From: Alphaproteobacteria bacterium
GTDB taxonomy: Bacteria > Pseudomonadota > Alphaproteobacteria > Rhizobiales > JAKIUO01
Assembly (NCBI GenBank): GCA_024280475.1
Contig: JAJRQA010000233.1
Location: forward strand, 1 to 34,554
Length of the DNA: 34,554 nt
Direction: 5' to 3'
The notes below the pieces were generated by a model. It was not told the DNA's origin and made no database searches. It was given only the letters and a program-made list of their open reading frames with translations. This document shows positions 1-6,752 of this stretch, piece by piece (position 1 is the first letter of the stretch; every line of letters starts with the position of its first letter). The position numbers and the translations under genes are program-made.

Positions 1-1
1 A

Positions 2-322
2 TCATACTTTACCTTCCTGAATTGCCAGGATTTCTCGATATACCTCGTCTGCAATGCCGATACCGCCGGTTTTGGCCATATCTTTTGCATACTCACCAAG
101 CAATACTGATCGAAACTGTTGTTCGGCATGTCCGCCACCAAAAGGGGCGCTTGTTTCGACACCGGCAAACATGCTTTCCATCATGGTGGTCAAGAATGTC
201 TGCTCGAATTCTTCTGCTGCCTTGCGTGCTGCTTGATTATCCTTGGACAATCCAGACAGGTTGCCTGGCCTTAAGGAAGGCGCGCCAGTTGTCAATGAAG
301 AGGGCAGGGTATCAATTGCCAT
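2..322 (-). CDS. flgJ: FlgJ-type rod-binding protein (rod domain only)
   Basis: This small cytoplasm-made protein of 106 residues resembles the N-terminal rod-binding domain of FlgJ, which helps assemble the flagellar rod in the periplasm. The conserved core is visible at residues 34-80: an AAEEFEQTFL helix, then TMMESMF and a GGGHAEQQFRSVLL stretch, ending in a helix with GIGIADEVYREI. The C-terminal peptidoglycan hydrolase domain of enterobacterial FlgJ is absent, as is usual in alphaproteobacteria, where a separate enzyme cuts the wall. The ATG lies 2 bases after the flgI stop, so the two genes are surely co-transcribed. The stop codon is complete at the window edge. Confidence 0.9.
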   Translation of the reverse strand: MAIDTLPSSLTTGAPSLRPGNLSGLSKDNQAARKAAEEFEQTFLTTMMESMFAGVETSAPFGGGHAEQQFRSVLLGEYAKDMAKTGGIGIADEVYREILAIQEGKV

Positions 323-324
323 TA

Positions 325-1482
325 TTATAGAACCTCAATTTCAGCTTGTAATGCGCCAGCGGCCTTGATGGCCTGCAAAATAGAAATCATGTCTCGTGGG
401 CCAATACCAAGCGCATTGAGACCATTCACAAGTTCACGCAGGTTTATGCCAGAGCGTATGATGCCGAGCTTGCGATCACCTTCGTCATCAACTGTCACAT
501 TGGTCCGAGGGACAACCTTGGTCACCCCATCGCTAAATGGCTCTGGCTGTGAAACAAGCGGCTTCTCCGATATCGTGACGGTCAGATTTCCTTGAGCAAC
601 CGCAACGGTGGAGACTTTAACATTCCGGCCCATGACAATAATGCCGGTCCGCTCATCTATAACGACCCGCGCTTTTTGATCTGGTTCAACAAAAATCTGT
701 TCGATCTCAGTCAGTAGCGAGATTAGATTGAGCGAGTCTTTTGGATTTAAATGCAGTCGCACGGTAGATGGATCGATGGCCTTTGCCAAACTACCACCGG
801 TAAAAGCATTGATTGCAAGTGCTATGCGACGAGCTGTAGTAAGATCCGGATTGCGCAATGCTAATCGCAGACTGTTCTGCTTGCCAAGTGTGTGCTTGAT
901 TTCGCGCTCTATGATTGCGCCATTTGATATCCGCCCGACAGTTGGCACGCCGCGTGTAATGGAAGCTGCTTTGCCTTCCGCTTTAAATCCAGCAATCGCC
1001 ACTGATCCTTGTCCAACAGCATAAACCTCGCCATTTGCGCCTTTTAGAGGCGTCACCAGCAAAGTGCCGCCTTGCAAGCTTTTGCTATCACCAAGAGCGC
1101 TGACAGTAATGTCGATACGTGTACCTTGAGTAGAGAACGGGGGTAGGTTGGCTGTGACCATGACGGCTGCGACATTCTTGGTCCGCAGATTGGTATCACG
1201 CGTATTGACACCAAGTCGCTCAAGCATGGACACAAGGCTTTGGCGGGTGAAGGGGGAGTTATTCAGTGTGTCGCCGGTGCCGTTGAGACCCACGACGAGA
1301 CCATAGCCCACTAATTGGTTTTCGCGAATACCCTCAATGTCCACAAGATCTTTGATCCTCGAAGCCGCATTGACTACCGGAGCATAGATAACCATCAACA
1401 AGGCTGTGGAAAAAGTGACAATGCCAAAAAACAAAAACAATTTGGCCATCAGGGATTTTAACGAAAACTCTTTGGTTCGCAC
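325..1482 (-). CDS. flgI: Flagellar P-ring protein FlgI
   Basis: FlgI forms the P-ring around the rod in the peptidoglycan layer. The mature part begins with SRIKDLVDIEGIRENQLVGYGLVVGLNGTGD, split here as SRIKDLVDIEGIRENQ and LVGYGLVVGLNGTGD, which is the family hallmark, and the C-terminus has the usual NLRELVNGLNALGIGPRD motif. A signal peptide spans about residues 1-39, ending VVNA before ASR. Start choice: the longest frame opens with TTG at 1500, but GTG at 1482 has a GGAG Shine-Dalgarno nine bases upstream and gives a basic n-region; ATG at 1449 is a third option. Length (385 aa) fits the family. It is the first gene of a flgI-flgJ unit with a sigma-54-like promoter just upstream, and diverges from fliX. 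Confidence 0.93.
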   Translation of the reverse strand: MRTKEFSLKSLMAKLFLFFGIVTFSTALLMVIYAPVVNAASRIKDLVDIEGIRENQLVGYGLVVGLNGTGDTLNNSPFTRQSLVSMLERLGVNTRDTNLRTKNVAAVMVTANLPPFSTQGTRIDITVSALGDSKSLQGGTLLVTPLKGANGEVYAVGQGSVAIAGFKAEGKAASITRGVPTVGRISNGAIIEREIKHTLGKQNSLRLALRNPDLTTARRIALAINAFTGGSLAKAIDPSTVRLHLNPKDSLNLISLLTEIEQIFVEPDQKARVVIDERTGIIVMGRNVKVSTVAVAQGNLTVTISEKPLVSQPEPFSDGVTKVVPRTNVTVDDEGDRKLGIIRSGINLRELVNGLNALGIGPRDMISILQAIKAAGALQAEIEVL

Positions 1483-1533
1483 GAAGCAACACTCCAACAA
1501 AATAATAAGTTATGTTTATTAGTGTACTTGTTT

Positions 1534-1548
1534 ACAAGGAACGTGCCA
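1534..1548 (-). promoter_or_regulatory. Sigma-54-type promoter for flgI-flgJ
   Basis: Read on the minus strand the site is TGGCACG-TTCC-TTGT. The -24 element TGGCACG is perfect and the spacing to the -12 element is correct (12 bases from first GG to the -12 G). The -12 has GT in place of the usual GC, which may weaken it. It would start transcription near 1522, about 40 bases before the chosen flgI GTG. The same type of promoter stands in front of flgF. Confidence 0.72.
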
Positions 1549-1564
1549 GTTCTGAATTTATGTA

Positions 1565-1577
1565 TAAGATCTTGATA
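1565..1577 (-). promoter_or_regulatory. IHF-like binding site
   Basis: The minus strand reads TATCAAGATCTTA, a full match to the IHF consensus WATCAANNNNTTR. It sits between the sigma-54 promoter and the ftr-like sites, where IHF bends DNA to bring an enhancer-bound activator to RNA polymerase. Short degenerate sites occur by chance, so the argument rests on position and on the equivalent site at 6565-6577. Confidence 0.5.
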
Positions 1578-1643
1578 TATATAGAATTAAATGAGGTGAC
1601 GTCTTTTTGAGATGATCATGGCCGGTTAGGACTGCCCGTTGGG

Positions 1644-1658
1644 CGGCAAAAATTACCT
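1644..1658. promoter_or_regulatory. ftr-like (FlbD-type) enhancer half site
   Basis: CGGCAAAAATTACCT has one strong CGGCA half and a poor second half. It lies about 96 bases upstream of the flgI sigma-54 promoter, the usual enhancer distance. The 15 bases TTGGGCGGCAAAAAT at 1639-1653 recur exactly at 6668-6682 in front of fliL. Assignment to FlbD is inference from family knowledge. Confidence 0.45.
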
Positions 1659-1662
1659 GTCT

Positions 1663-1678
1663 TTTACCTGCTGTTAAT
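1663..1678 (+). promoter_or_regulatory. CtrA-like box upstream of fliX
   Basis: TTTA-CCTGCTG-TTAAT resembles the CtrA consensus TTAA-N7-TTAAC with one mismatch in each half. In Caulobacter early (class II) flagellar genes are activated by CtrA, which fits its place between two ftr-like sites and before fliX. On its own the match is weak. Confidence 0.35.
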
Positions 1679-1683
1679 GTGAT

Positions 1684-1700
1684 CCGGCAATTCTGACCGG
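1684..1700. promoter_or_regulatory. ftr-like inverted repeat before fliX
   Basis: CCGGCAATTCTGACCGG contains CGGCA and a near-complementary GACCG, with CCGG at both ends. It lies 38 bases before the fliX ATG and downstream of the CtrA-like box, a position suited to repression of an early promoter by FlbD. Compare the site at 6673-6687 before fliL. Confidence 0.45.
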
Positions 1701-1737
1701 GATAAAGCAGTCATTCATGCAACTTCGGGGGTAGGCA

Positions 1738-2166
1738 ATGAGGATCATGCAAAACAAGCCAGTCAATGGTGTGCGCAAATCAACAAAAAGCGCGCGTTCA
1801 CCCAGCGCCGAAGGTGTGTTCAGCCTAGAACCTCATTCGTCAGCATCACAGACTGCCCCCTCTACCCATGTGGCTACATCTATACCCATTGGCGATGTCT
1901 CAGCATTATTGGCGGTGCAAGGGGATGATCAGGAGCGACAAAGAAGCGCCGCTGTAAGTCTTGGTCATGATACGCTGGATTTGCTGGATAATCTCAAAAT
2001 TGATGTCTTATCTGGTCAGGTGTCGCGGCAAAAACTACTGCATTTGGCATCGCTTGTGGATAAGCAACGGCAGAATCTTGGTAATCCCGACTTGATGAAT
2101 GTGCTTGATCACATCGAACTTCGCGCCCGCGTCGAGTTAGCAAAGTTTGAACAAAACCGGCGTTAA
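1738..2166 (+). CDS. fliX: Flagellar assembly regulator FliX
   Basis: FliX is a class II trans-acting regulator that, in Caulobacter, controls FlbD and couples sigma-54-dependent flagellar transcription to completion of the basal body. The 142-residue protein has a poorly conserved, Ser/Thr-rich N-terminal half and the recognisable C-terminal half: DVSALLAVQG at about residues 53-62, then RQRSAAVSLGHDTLDLLDNL, KIDVLSGQVSRQKL, and a terminal VLDHIELRARVELAKFEQ helix. The start ATG follows a GGGGGTAGG ribosome site. It diverges from flgI, the arrangement also known in Caulobacter. Its presence supports reading the CGGCA-type repeats nearby as FlbD targets. Confidence 0.87.
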   Translation: MRIMQNKPVNGVRKSTKSARSPSAEGVFSLEPHSSASQTAPSTHVATSIPIGDVSALLAVQGDDQERQRSAAVSLGHDTLDLLDNLKIDVLSGQVSRQKLLHLASLVDKQRQNLGNPDLMNVLDHIELRARVELAKFEQNRR

Positions 2167-2490
2167 TCAAGGTCTAAGGCATTGTTTAACTGGTTAACTT
2201 TGCCGACGGTGATTGATTGACTACGTCATGGCCCTCATATTATCCCAATCCCTACACAATATTGCCCAGTTTTTTGTTCTTTCTGTCAGAGAAGGACGTT
2301 AAGAAACTCAAATTGCCAATTTGGTTATTGCCAATTTCAAGATGGGCAATTAGAAACGCTCTGGATATAAAGCTGCTATTTGAGCAAGATTTGCCGTTAT
2401 CTGGCGTCCGGGATGATGAGTTATAATTGTTGAGCGTAATTACAGGGTCTTGAAGTGATGGGTAACACCATGATGCCAAGGAGAATGATC
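2167..2490. other. Intergenic region fliX-dksA, no gene supported
   Basis: No convincing gene lies in these 324 bases. A perfect TATAAT occurs at 2422-2427, about 64 bases before the dksA ATG, but no good -35 box stands at the right distance. The 11 bases ATTGCCAATTT are repeated at 2312-2322 and 2327-2337, followed by GGGCAATT in the reverse sense. Short open frames on both strands (for example 2217-2426) have no ribosome site and no family features. Confidence 0.5.
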
Positions 2491-2937
2491 ATGCTGCGAA
2501 AAGTTGAAACAAAGAATGCGAAGAAGAAAACAATAAATCTGGATGGCTATGTCCCGTCCGAGAGTGAAAAATTCATGAACGCCCGTCAATTGGCGTATTT
2601 CGAGAAAAAACTGCAGGATTGGAAAGACGATATCCTGAAAGCCAATCGCGATACTTTACAATATCTGCATGAAGACAGCAGTCAACATTCGGATGATGCT
2701 GACAGGGCTTCAGCTGAAACCGATAAAACGCTAGAGCTTCGTGCTCGTGATCGGCAGCGCAAGCTGGTCTGCAAAATTGACGAAGCGATCGAGCGCATCG
2801 AAGATGGTAGTTATGGCTATTGTATGGAAACTGGTGAGCCAATTGGTCTTCGACGTTTGGATGCTAGACCAATTGCTGTTTTAAGTATTGAGGCGCAAGA
2901 GCGTCATGAACGAAAAGAGCGCATTTTTCGCAACTAA
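2491..2937 (+). CDS. dksA: RNA polymerase-binding transcription factor DksA
   Basis: DksA binds in the secondary channel of RNA polymerase and, with ppGpp, adjusts initiation at rRNA and other promoters. The 148-residue product has the alphaproteobacterial layout: a FMNARQLAYFEKKL entry, a long coiled coil with an acidic tip (DDADRA at 68-73), and the zinc-finger region YGYCMETGEPIGLRRL. Only Cys111 of the four canonical finger cysteines is kept; the others are Thr114, Leu131 and Ala134 by alignment to E. coli DksA. This is common in alphaproteobacteria. The ATG at 2491 is chosen because AGGAG lies eight bases upstream; the frame is open from a GTG at 2455. A strong bidirectional terminator follows. 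Placement inside flagellar clusters is frequent in this class. Confidence 0.9.
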   Translation: MLRKVETKNAKKKTINLDGYVPSESEKFMNARQLAYFEKKLQDWKDDILKANRDTLQYLHEDSSQHSDDADRASAETDKTLELRARDRQRKLVCKIDEAIERIEDGSYGYCMETGEPIGLRRLDARPIAVLSIEAQERHERKERIFRN

Positions 2938-2981
2938 GTAGGTCACCTGCTTGAATAGAATGAACAAGATGACCGTTACAT

Positions 2982-3010
2982 AAAAAAGGCACCCCCAGGG
3001 TGCCTTTTTT
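2982..3010. terminator. Bidirectional rho-independent terminator, dksA / flgH
   Basis: The stem GGCACCC (2988-2994) pairs with GGGTGCC (2998-3004) across a CCA loop, flanked by six A on the left and six T on the right. It can therefore end transcription from dksA on the plus strand and from the flgF-flgH operon on the minus strand. Confidence 0.92.
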
Positions 3011-3025
3011 ATTTATATTGCTTTG

Positions 3026-3805
3026 CTAGAAGGGAAGCAGGACATCAAGCACAGCTTGACCAACCGGAGGCCTTTGCACATCTGTTATATGACCTCGACC
3101 GCCATACGAAACCCGTGCTTCTGCAATCTTAGAAATATCAATGCGGTTTTGCGCTGAGATATCTTCCGGACGCACAATGCCGGCAATCATCATTTCACGG
3201 ACTTCGTAATTGACACGCACTTCCTGGCGCCCTTCAATGACCAGATTGCCATTGGGCAATTTTTGCGTCACGATGGCGGCGATTTTAGTGACGAGTTTTT
3301 CTGACCTGTTTACCGATCCGGTCCCCGCATTGGCAGTCGTTGAATTAATGCCAACCAGTTTTGAAGTATCTACTCCAGATGGCAAAACCTTTGCAGCAAG
3401 TGCTTCCAATCCACCAAGATTATCAATCCCAAGATTTTTCGTCGACGTGCGGTCGCGAGACGTTTTATTACTGATGGTTGCCTTGTCGGTAATCTCCACC
3501 ACGACCGTGAGAATATCACCAACTTTCATGGCCCTTTGGTCTTTGAAGAACGAGCGAGATCCATTGCGCCACAAAGAATTATCATTATATGAGGCTTTTT
3601 CGGGGATAGGCATCGGCAGGCTGACCGGACGATAGCCTGGTTGATGCACCGGATTGCTGATTTTCGACAGTGGTGGCGCTTTGCCAATTTCGGACAATCG
3701 ATCCATACTGCTGCATCCCATCAGACCCGACATTAACAGGACCAATAGGGGGAGGCTTGTAAATAACTTTACATTCATCACGATATGCTTGAACCTTTTC
3801 AACAT
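3026..3805 (-). CDS. flgH: Flagellar L-ring lipoprotein FlgH
   Basis: FlgH forms the L-ring in the outer membrane. From the ATG at 3805 the protein has a signal peptide with lipobox LMGC (Cys31), so it should be lipid-anchored. Family features follow: SLWRNGSRSFFKDQRAMKVGDILTV, a variable middle, and the C-terminal block with LPNGNLVIEGRQEVRVNYE and AEARVSYGGRGHI. The start is not decided by a ribosome site: TTG at 3820 and ATG at 3778 (21 residues before the Cys) are alternatives. It follows flgA by 24 bases and is the last gene of flgF-flgG-flgA-flgH, ending at the shared terminator. Confidence 0.93.
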   Translation of the reverse strand: MLKRFKHIVMNVKLFTSLPLLVLLMSGLMGCSSMDRLSEIGKAPPLSKISNPVHQPGYRPVSLPMPIPEKASYNDNSLWRNGSRSFFKDQRAMKVGDILTVVVEITDKATISNKTSRDRTSTKNLGIDNLGGLEALAAKVLPSGVDTSKLVGINSTTANAGTGSVNRSEKLVTKIAAIVTQKLPNGNLVIEGRQEVRVNYEVREMMIAGIVRPEDISAQNRIDISKIAEARVSYGGRGHITDVQRPPVGQAVLDVLLPF

Positions 3806-3829
3806 TGAATAACTTGTCAACTCAGCTGA

Positions 3830-4834
3830 TCAACTACCAGAACCAAAGGATTGCTTCAGTGAAACGGATACAAGTCCAGGCGCTTTGGCCGTTGCGTGGA
3901 TAATTCGTTTAGACTGGGTGTTGAGCACTTTAACGGCCTCTCCCTTTGACGCATTGGCAAGGGCTTTACCTTCGGCGCGAATGATAAGACCAGGAGCTTC
4001 CAGTAAAATGGTCACCAGCTGATTTTTAAGGATCAGCCTGGGTGCTTCCAGATCATTGATATTGATAGGCTTGCCAGCTTGCAACGTGCGTTTGCTCGAG
4101 AGGCCAATCATTTCGCCTATGGTGCTATAACGCCCGGCACGGCGGCCAGCCGATCGCACCAGCTTGAGTTCCAGATCACCACGGGTCAATGTGATGCCTC
4201 TGGCGATATTGCTTTTGGCCACAGCAACTTTCACCATCAGCCTGGCAGTTCCCTTGAGAACAATTGGCTCACTGCCAGACACGGAAAAGCGAGCTGTAAA
4301 ACGCCGTGATCGCGCTGACCAATCAAAGCTCGATAATGCAAGCTCTCCTTGCAATGCTGCATCAATATGGATATCTTTTGTTTTGTTCCTGAATGTTATG
4401 ACCAGCTTGCTCTTTTCGTTCGTCACCGGGCTATTTTCTTCAACGCGGTCACGGATCACGTCTTTGAGAACGTCAAGTTCGATGACCCGACTGGATCGCG
4501 AAATGGTAACGATTGAAAAACTGGGGCGATGAGGAATGTTGAGCCCATATTTTTGGGCCGCAGAAATTATGCGCTGAACGGAAATATTGCCAGTTGTGCC
4601 TGGATCAGGCGAGCGGAACAGAGCCGTATGACCATTAAGGCCAGCATGATTAAAAAGGTCGGCAAGGGTTACGAGATGGCCCTTTACGGTCACCTTCTCA
4701 TTGAGTTGCGGCTCCAGAGACAACGCATGCGCCAAGTTTGGTAAAAATCCGGCCATCGCGATAGTCACAACAAGCGGATAAACGAACTCATTCCGAAACC
4801 ACCGCGAACGCAATTTATAAACCGAGCTAATCAT
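3830..4834 (-). CDS. flgA: Flagellar P-ring chaperone FlgA
   Basis: FlgA is a periplasmic chaperone for assembly of FlgI into the P-ring. The 334-residue protein has a signal peptide ending about AHA37, a long N-terminal part rich in beta strands (37-205), a SAF-type domain with VAVAKSNIARGITLTRGDLEL and the typical IGLSSKRTLQAGKPININDLE (given here in two pieces: IGLSSKRTLQAG and KPININDLE), and a C-terminal chaperone domain ending NTQSKRIIHATAKAPGLVSV. A GGGGA ribosome site is placed seven bases before the ATG. It lies 19 bases after flgG, in one operon. Confidence 0.9.
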   Translation of the reverse strand: MISSVYKLRSRWFRNEFVYPLVVTIAMAGFLPNLAHALSLEPQLNEKVTVKGHLVTLADLFNHAGLNGHTALFRSPDPGTTGNISVQRIISAAQKYGLNIPHRPSFSIVTISRSSRVIELDVLKDVIRDRVEENSPVTNEKSKLVITFRNKTKDIHIDAALQGELALSSFDWSARSRRFTARFSVSGSEPIVLKGTARLMVKVAVAKSNIARGITLTRGDLELKLVRSAGRRAGRYSTIGEMIGLSSKRTLQAGKPININDLEAPRLILKNQLVTILLEAPGLIIRAEGKALANASKGEAVKVLNTQSKRIIHATAKAPGLVSVSLKQSFGSGS

Positions 4835-4853
4835 TGTTTATTCCCCACTTGCT

Positions 4854-5642
4854 CTATCGAAGGATATTCGAAGTTGTCTGCATCATCTCATCAGATGAAC
4901 TGATGACCTTGGCATTCATTTCATAGGCGCGCTGCGCGGCGATTAGATCAGAAAGTTCTGCCACAGCGTTGACGTTCGAGGCTTCCAAGAAGCGCTGCAT
5001 TGTTGTTCCAAAACCATCATCTCCCGGGTTGCCAACAACAGGCTCGCCGCTGGCAGCTGTCTCCAGATAGAGATTGTCGCCAATGCTTGAAAGACCTGAC
5101 TTGTTGACAAAGCGGGCAATTTGGATCGTGCCCAGGCTGGTTGGCGCTGTTTGACCATCAAGGGTCACCTCGACAACACCTCCTTTGCTGATGGAAAATG
5201 ATTTCGCATTATTTGGTACTGTGATCGTTGGTTCGACAAGATAGCCATCAAGGGTAACAAGATTGCCACTGGCATCTAGTTCAAGGGAGCCATCACGTGA
5301 ATAGCCTGTTTGCCCATCGGGCAGGGCGATACGCAAAAAGCCTTCCCCTCGGATCGCTACATCATAGTCTTTTTCGGTCGATTGCAGACTGCCCTGGCTC
5401 ATGATGCGTGAAGTGGCAGCTGTTTTGACCCCGTAGCCGATCTGGATACCAGTGGGAACTTTTGTACCATTTTCCGAGCTACTGGAACCAACCCGGCGCA
5501 GGTCCTGATAAAGAAGGTCCTGAAATTCGGCACGGATCTGTTTATAGCCGGTGGTGCGCATATTGGCGATATTGTGGGAGATAACCTCGACATTGCGTTC
5601 TTGAGCATGCATGCCGGTTGCTGCGGTCTGTAGTGATCTCAT
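4854..5642 (-). CDS. flgG: Flagellar distal rod protein FlgG
   Basis: FlgG builds the distal rod that passes through the P and L rings. Length (262 aa) is exactly that expected. The N-terminus has the rod/hook signature: MRSLQTAATGMHAQERNVEV then ISHNIANMRTTGYK. A GYGVKTAATSRIMSQGSLQST block, given here as GYGVKTAATS plus RIMSQGSLQST, separates FlgG from FlgF. The C-terminal helix contains EASNVNAVAELSDLIAAQRAYEMNAK, seen as EASNVNAVAEL and IAAQRAYEMNAK. The gene starts 55 bases after flgF and belongs to the same operon. Confidence 0.95.
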   Translation of the reverse strand: MRSLQTAATGMHAQERNVEVISHNIANMRTTGYKQIRAEFQDLLYQDLRRVGSSSSENGTKVPTGIQIGYGVKTAATSRIMSQGSLQSTEKDYDVAIRGEGFLRIALPDGQTGYSRDGSLELDASGNLVTLDGYLVEPTITVPNNAKSFSISKGGVVEVTLDGQTAPTSLGTIQIARFVNKSGLSSIGDNLYLETAASGEPVVGNPGDDGFGTTMQRFLEASNVNAVAELSDLIAAQRAYEMNAKVISSSDEMMQTTSNILR

Positions 5643-5697
5643 CTTGTTATTCTTTCTATCTTATATCATGCGTGCGAAATGTCAGTGATGGGGAGCT

Positions 5698-6438
5698 CTA
5701 GTTTTCGGGGCGACCCAACTGCTGAATGGCCTTGCCTCTAGTCTCATCCACAGCTTCAACCAACTTTGCGATGGAGGAATAGGCACGGACTGTTTCAATC
5801 ATCTGCGTCATCTGCTTCATAGGTTGGACGTTAGATGTTTCATAAGCGCCCTGAGTGACGGTGATACGCTCACCGTTGACGGGTGTTTCTTCACTATTGT
5901 AGAGGCTATTGCCTTGCTTGCTCATTGCTTGCAGGTCTTTAAACTCGACAATTCGCAGCTTGTCTTTGGTGCCCTGAGAAGTTGAGATGGTACCATCCTT
6001 GCCAATGACGATGCTGGTCTCGCCCGGATCAAAAGTAATCTCGCCGCTTTCCCCAAGTACGGGGTAGCCTTCGGACGTGACAAGCGTGCCATCTCCAGAG
6101 AGCTTTAACTGGCCATTTCGGGTGAAGCGCTCGCCTTGCGGGGCATTGACGACCATCCAGCCACCTTCTCCAATCGAAACATCAAGCTCACGTCCCGTTT
6201 GGCGTTCAGCACCGGCGGCCATATTGCGGACCATATGTGGGTCGGTGACAAACTTCACCTGTTTATCCGCTCCGTTAAATCCTTCGACGCGGGCAACGGC
6301 TGGCAAAAATTCTTCGAATTTCAATTCGTCACTTTTGAAGCCCGGCGTATTCATGTTGGCCATATTGTTGGCGATAACGTCCATTTTTCGTTGCAAGGTT
6401 AATTGCCGCGACAAAGAAACGAGAATCGTATTTTCCAT
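5698..6438 (-). CDS. flgF: Flagellar proximal rod protein FlgF
   Basis: FlgF is a proximal rod subunit exported by the flagellar type III system. From ATG 6438 the protein is 247 residues and begins MENTILVSLSRQLTLQRKMD followed by VIANNMANMNTPGFK, the normal FlgF start. The frame is open a further 57 bases to 6495, but that extension matches no rod protein. The C-terminus carries YETSNVQPMKQMTQMIETVRAYSS, seen as YETSNVQPMKQM and IETVRAYSS. It is the first gene of flgF-flgG-flgA-flgH with a sigma-54-like promoter about 80 bases ahead. Confidence 0.94.
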   Translation of the reverse strand: MENTILVSLSRQLTLQRKMDVIANNMANMNTPGFKSDELKFEEFLPAVARVEGFNGADKQVKFVTDPHMVRNMAAGAERQTGRELDVSIGEGGWMVVNAPQGERFTRNGQLKLSGDGTLVTSEGYPVLGESGEITFDPGETSIVIGKDGTISTSQGTKDKLRIVEFKDLQAMSKQGNSLYNSEETPVNGERITVTQGAYETSNVQPMKQMTQMIETVRAYSSIAKLVEAVDETRGKAIQQLGRPEN

Positions 6439-6529
6439 AAGACATGCACCGCTTGGTTTAAATTTAGCACGCCCGTTTTGATGGAGCAGCGTCACTAAAT
6501 TGGAAGGTCAACATTAACCATGATCATTG

Positions 6530-6546
6530 TGCATAAGACGTGCCAG
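6530..6546 (-). promoter_or_regulatory. Sigma-54-type promoter for flgF operon
   Basis: The minus strand reads CTGGCACGTCTTATGCA: a perfect TGGCACG at -24 and ATGCA at -12, with the invariant GG and GC correctly 12 bases apart. The only deviation is A for the first T of TTGC. Transcription would begin near 6519. The equivalent flgI promoter at 1534-1548 shares TGGCACG. Confidence 0.8.
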
Positions 6547-6564
6547 TAAAAATGTGAATAATTA

Positions 6565-6577
6565 CAATGTGTTGCAA
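6565..6577 (+). promoter_or_regulatory. Weak IHF-like site
   Basis: CAATGTGTTGCAA fits the reverse IHF consensus YAANNNNTTGATW with two mismatches. Alone it would not be reported, but it occupies the same place (about 19 bases upstream of the -24 element) as the perfect IHF match near flgI. Confidence 0.28.
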
Positions 6578-6619
6578 TTTATCCCAATGGGAAATTTAGA
6601 GCTTGGGGCAATTTTTTCC

Positions 6620-6634
6620 CGGCAATATCTGCCG
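6620..6634. promoter_or_regulatory. ftr-like perfect inverted repeat (CGGCA-N5-TGCCG)
   Basis: CGGCA-ATATC-TGCCG is a perfect 5-bp inverted repeat preceded by CC. It is about 75 bases upstream of the flgF sigma-54 promoter, in enhancer position. Its form resembles the ftr elements bound by FlbD in Caulobacter; the exact consensus should be checked. Confidence 0.6.
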
Positions 6635-6648
6635 CATAAAGTAGTTTG

Positions 6649-6664
6649 GTAATAAAGGGTTAAC
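6649..6664 (+). promoter_or_regulatory. CtrA-like box upstream of fliL
   Basis: GTAA-TAAAGGG-TTAAC matches TTAA-N7-TTAAC in eight of nine fixed bases. In Caulobacter fliL-fliM is an early unit activated by CtrA. The box lies 89 bases before the fliL ATG, between two ftr-like sites. Confidence 0.5.
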
Positions 6665-6672
6665 TGTTTGGG

Positions 6673-6687
6673 CGGCAAAAATAGCCG
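6673..6687. promoter_or_regulatory. ftr-like inverted repeat before fliL
   Basis: CGGCA-AAAAT-AGCCG is a near-perfect inverted repeat (one mismatch of five pairs). It lies nine bases downstream of the CtrA-like box, where FlbD would block an early promoter. The overlapping 15-mer TTGGGCGGCAAAAAT is shared with 1639-1653. Confidence 0.55.
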
Positions 6688-6752
6688 AGTGGATTAGGAC
6701 AAGATCGCGTTGCGTGTAGTGATACAATCAAGGCTCCAGGAGAAGAAGTGCC

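Noticed and set aside
2312-2337. Two copies of ATTGCCAATTT as a repeat element or CRISPR start
   Set aside because: Only two short, AT-rich copies five bases apart (2322 to 2327) and no spacer structure.
2217-2426. Possible small gene between fliX and dksA
   Set aside because: It starts at a TTG without Shine-Dalgarno, has no recognisable domain, and overlaps a similar-sized frame on the other strand.
6668-6690. Possible plus-strand sigma-54 promoter (TGGGCGGCAAAAATAGC) for fliL
   Set aside because: The GG and GC elements are not 12 bases apart in any register; the dyad reading (ftr-like) fits better.
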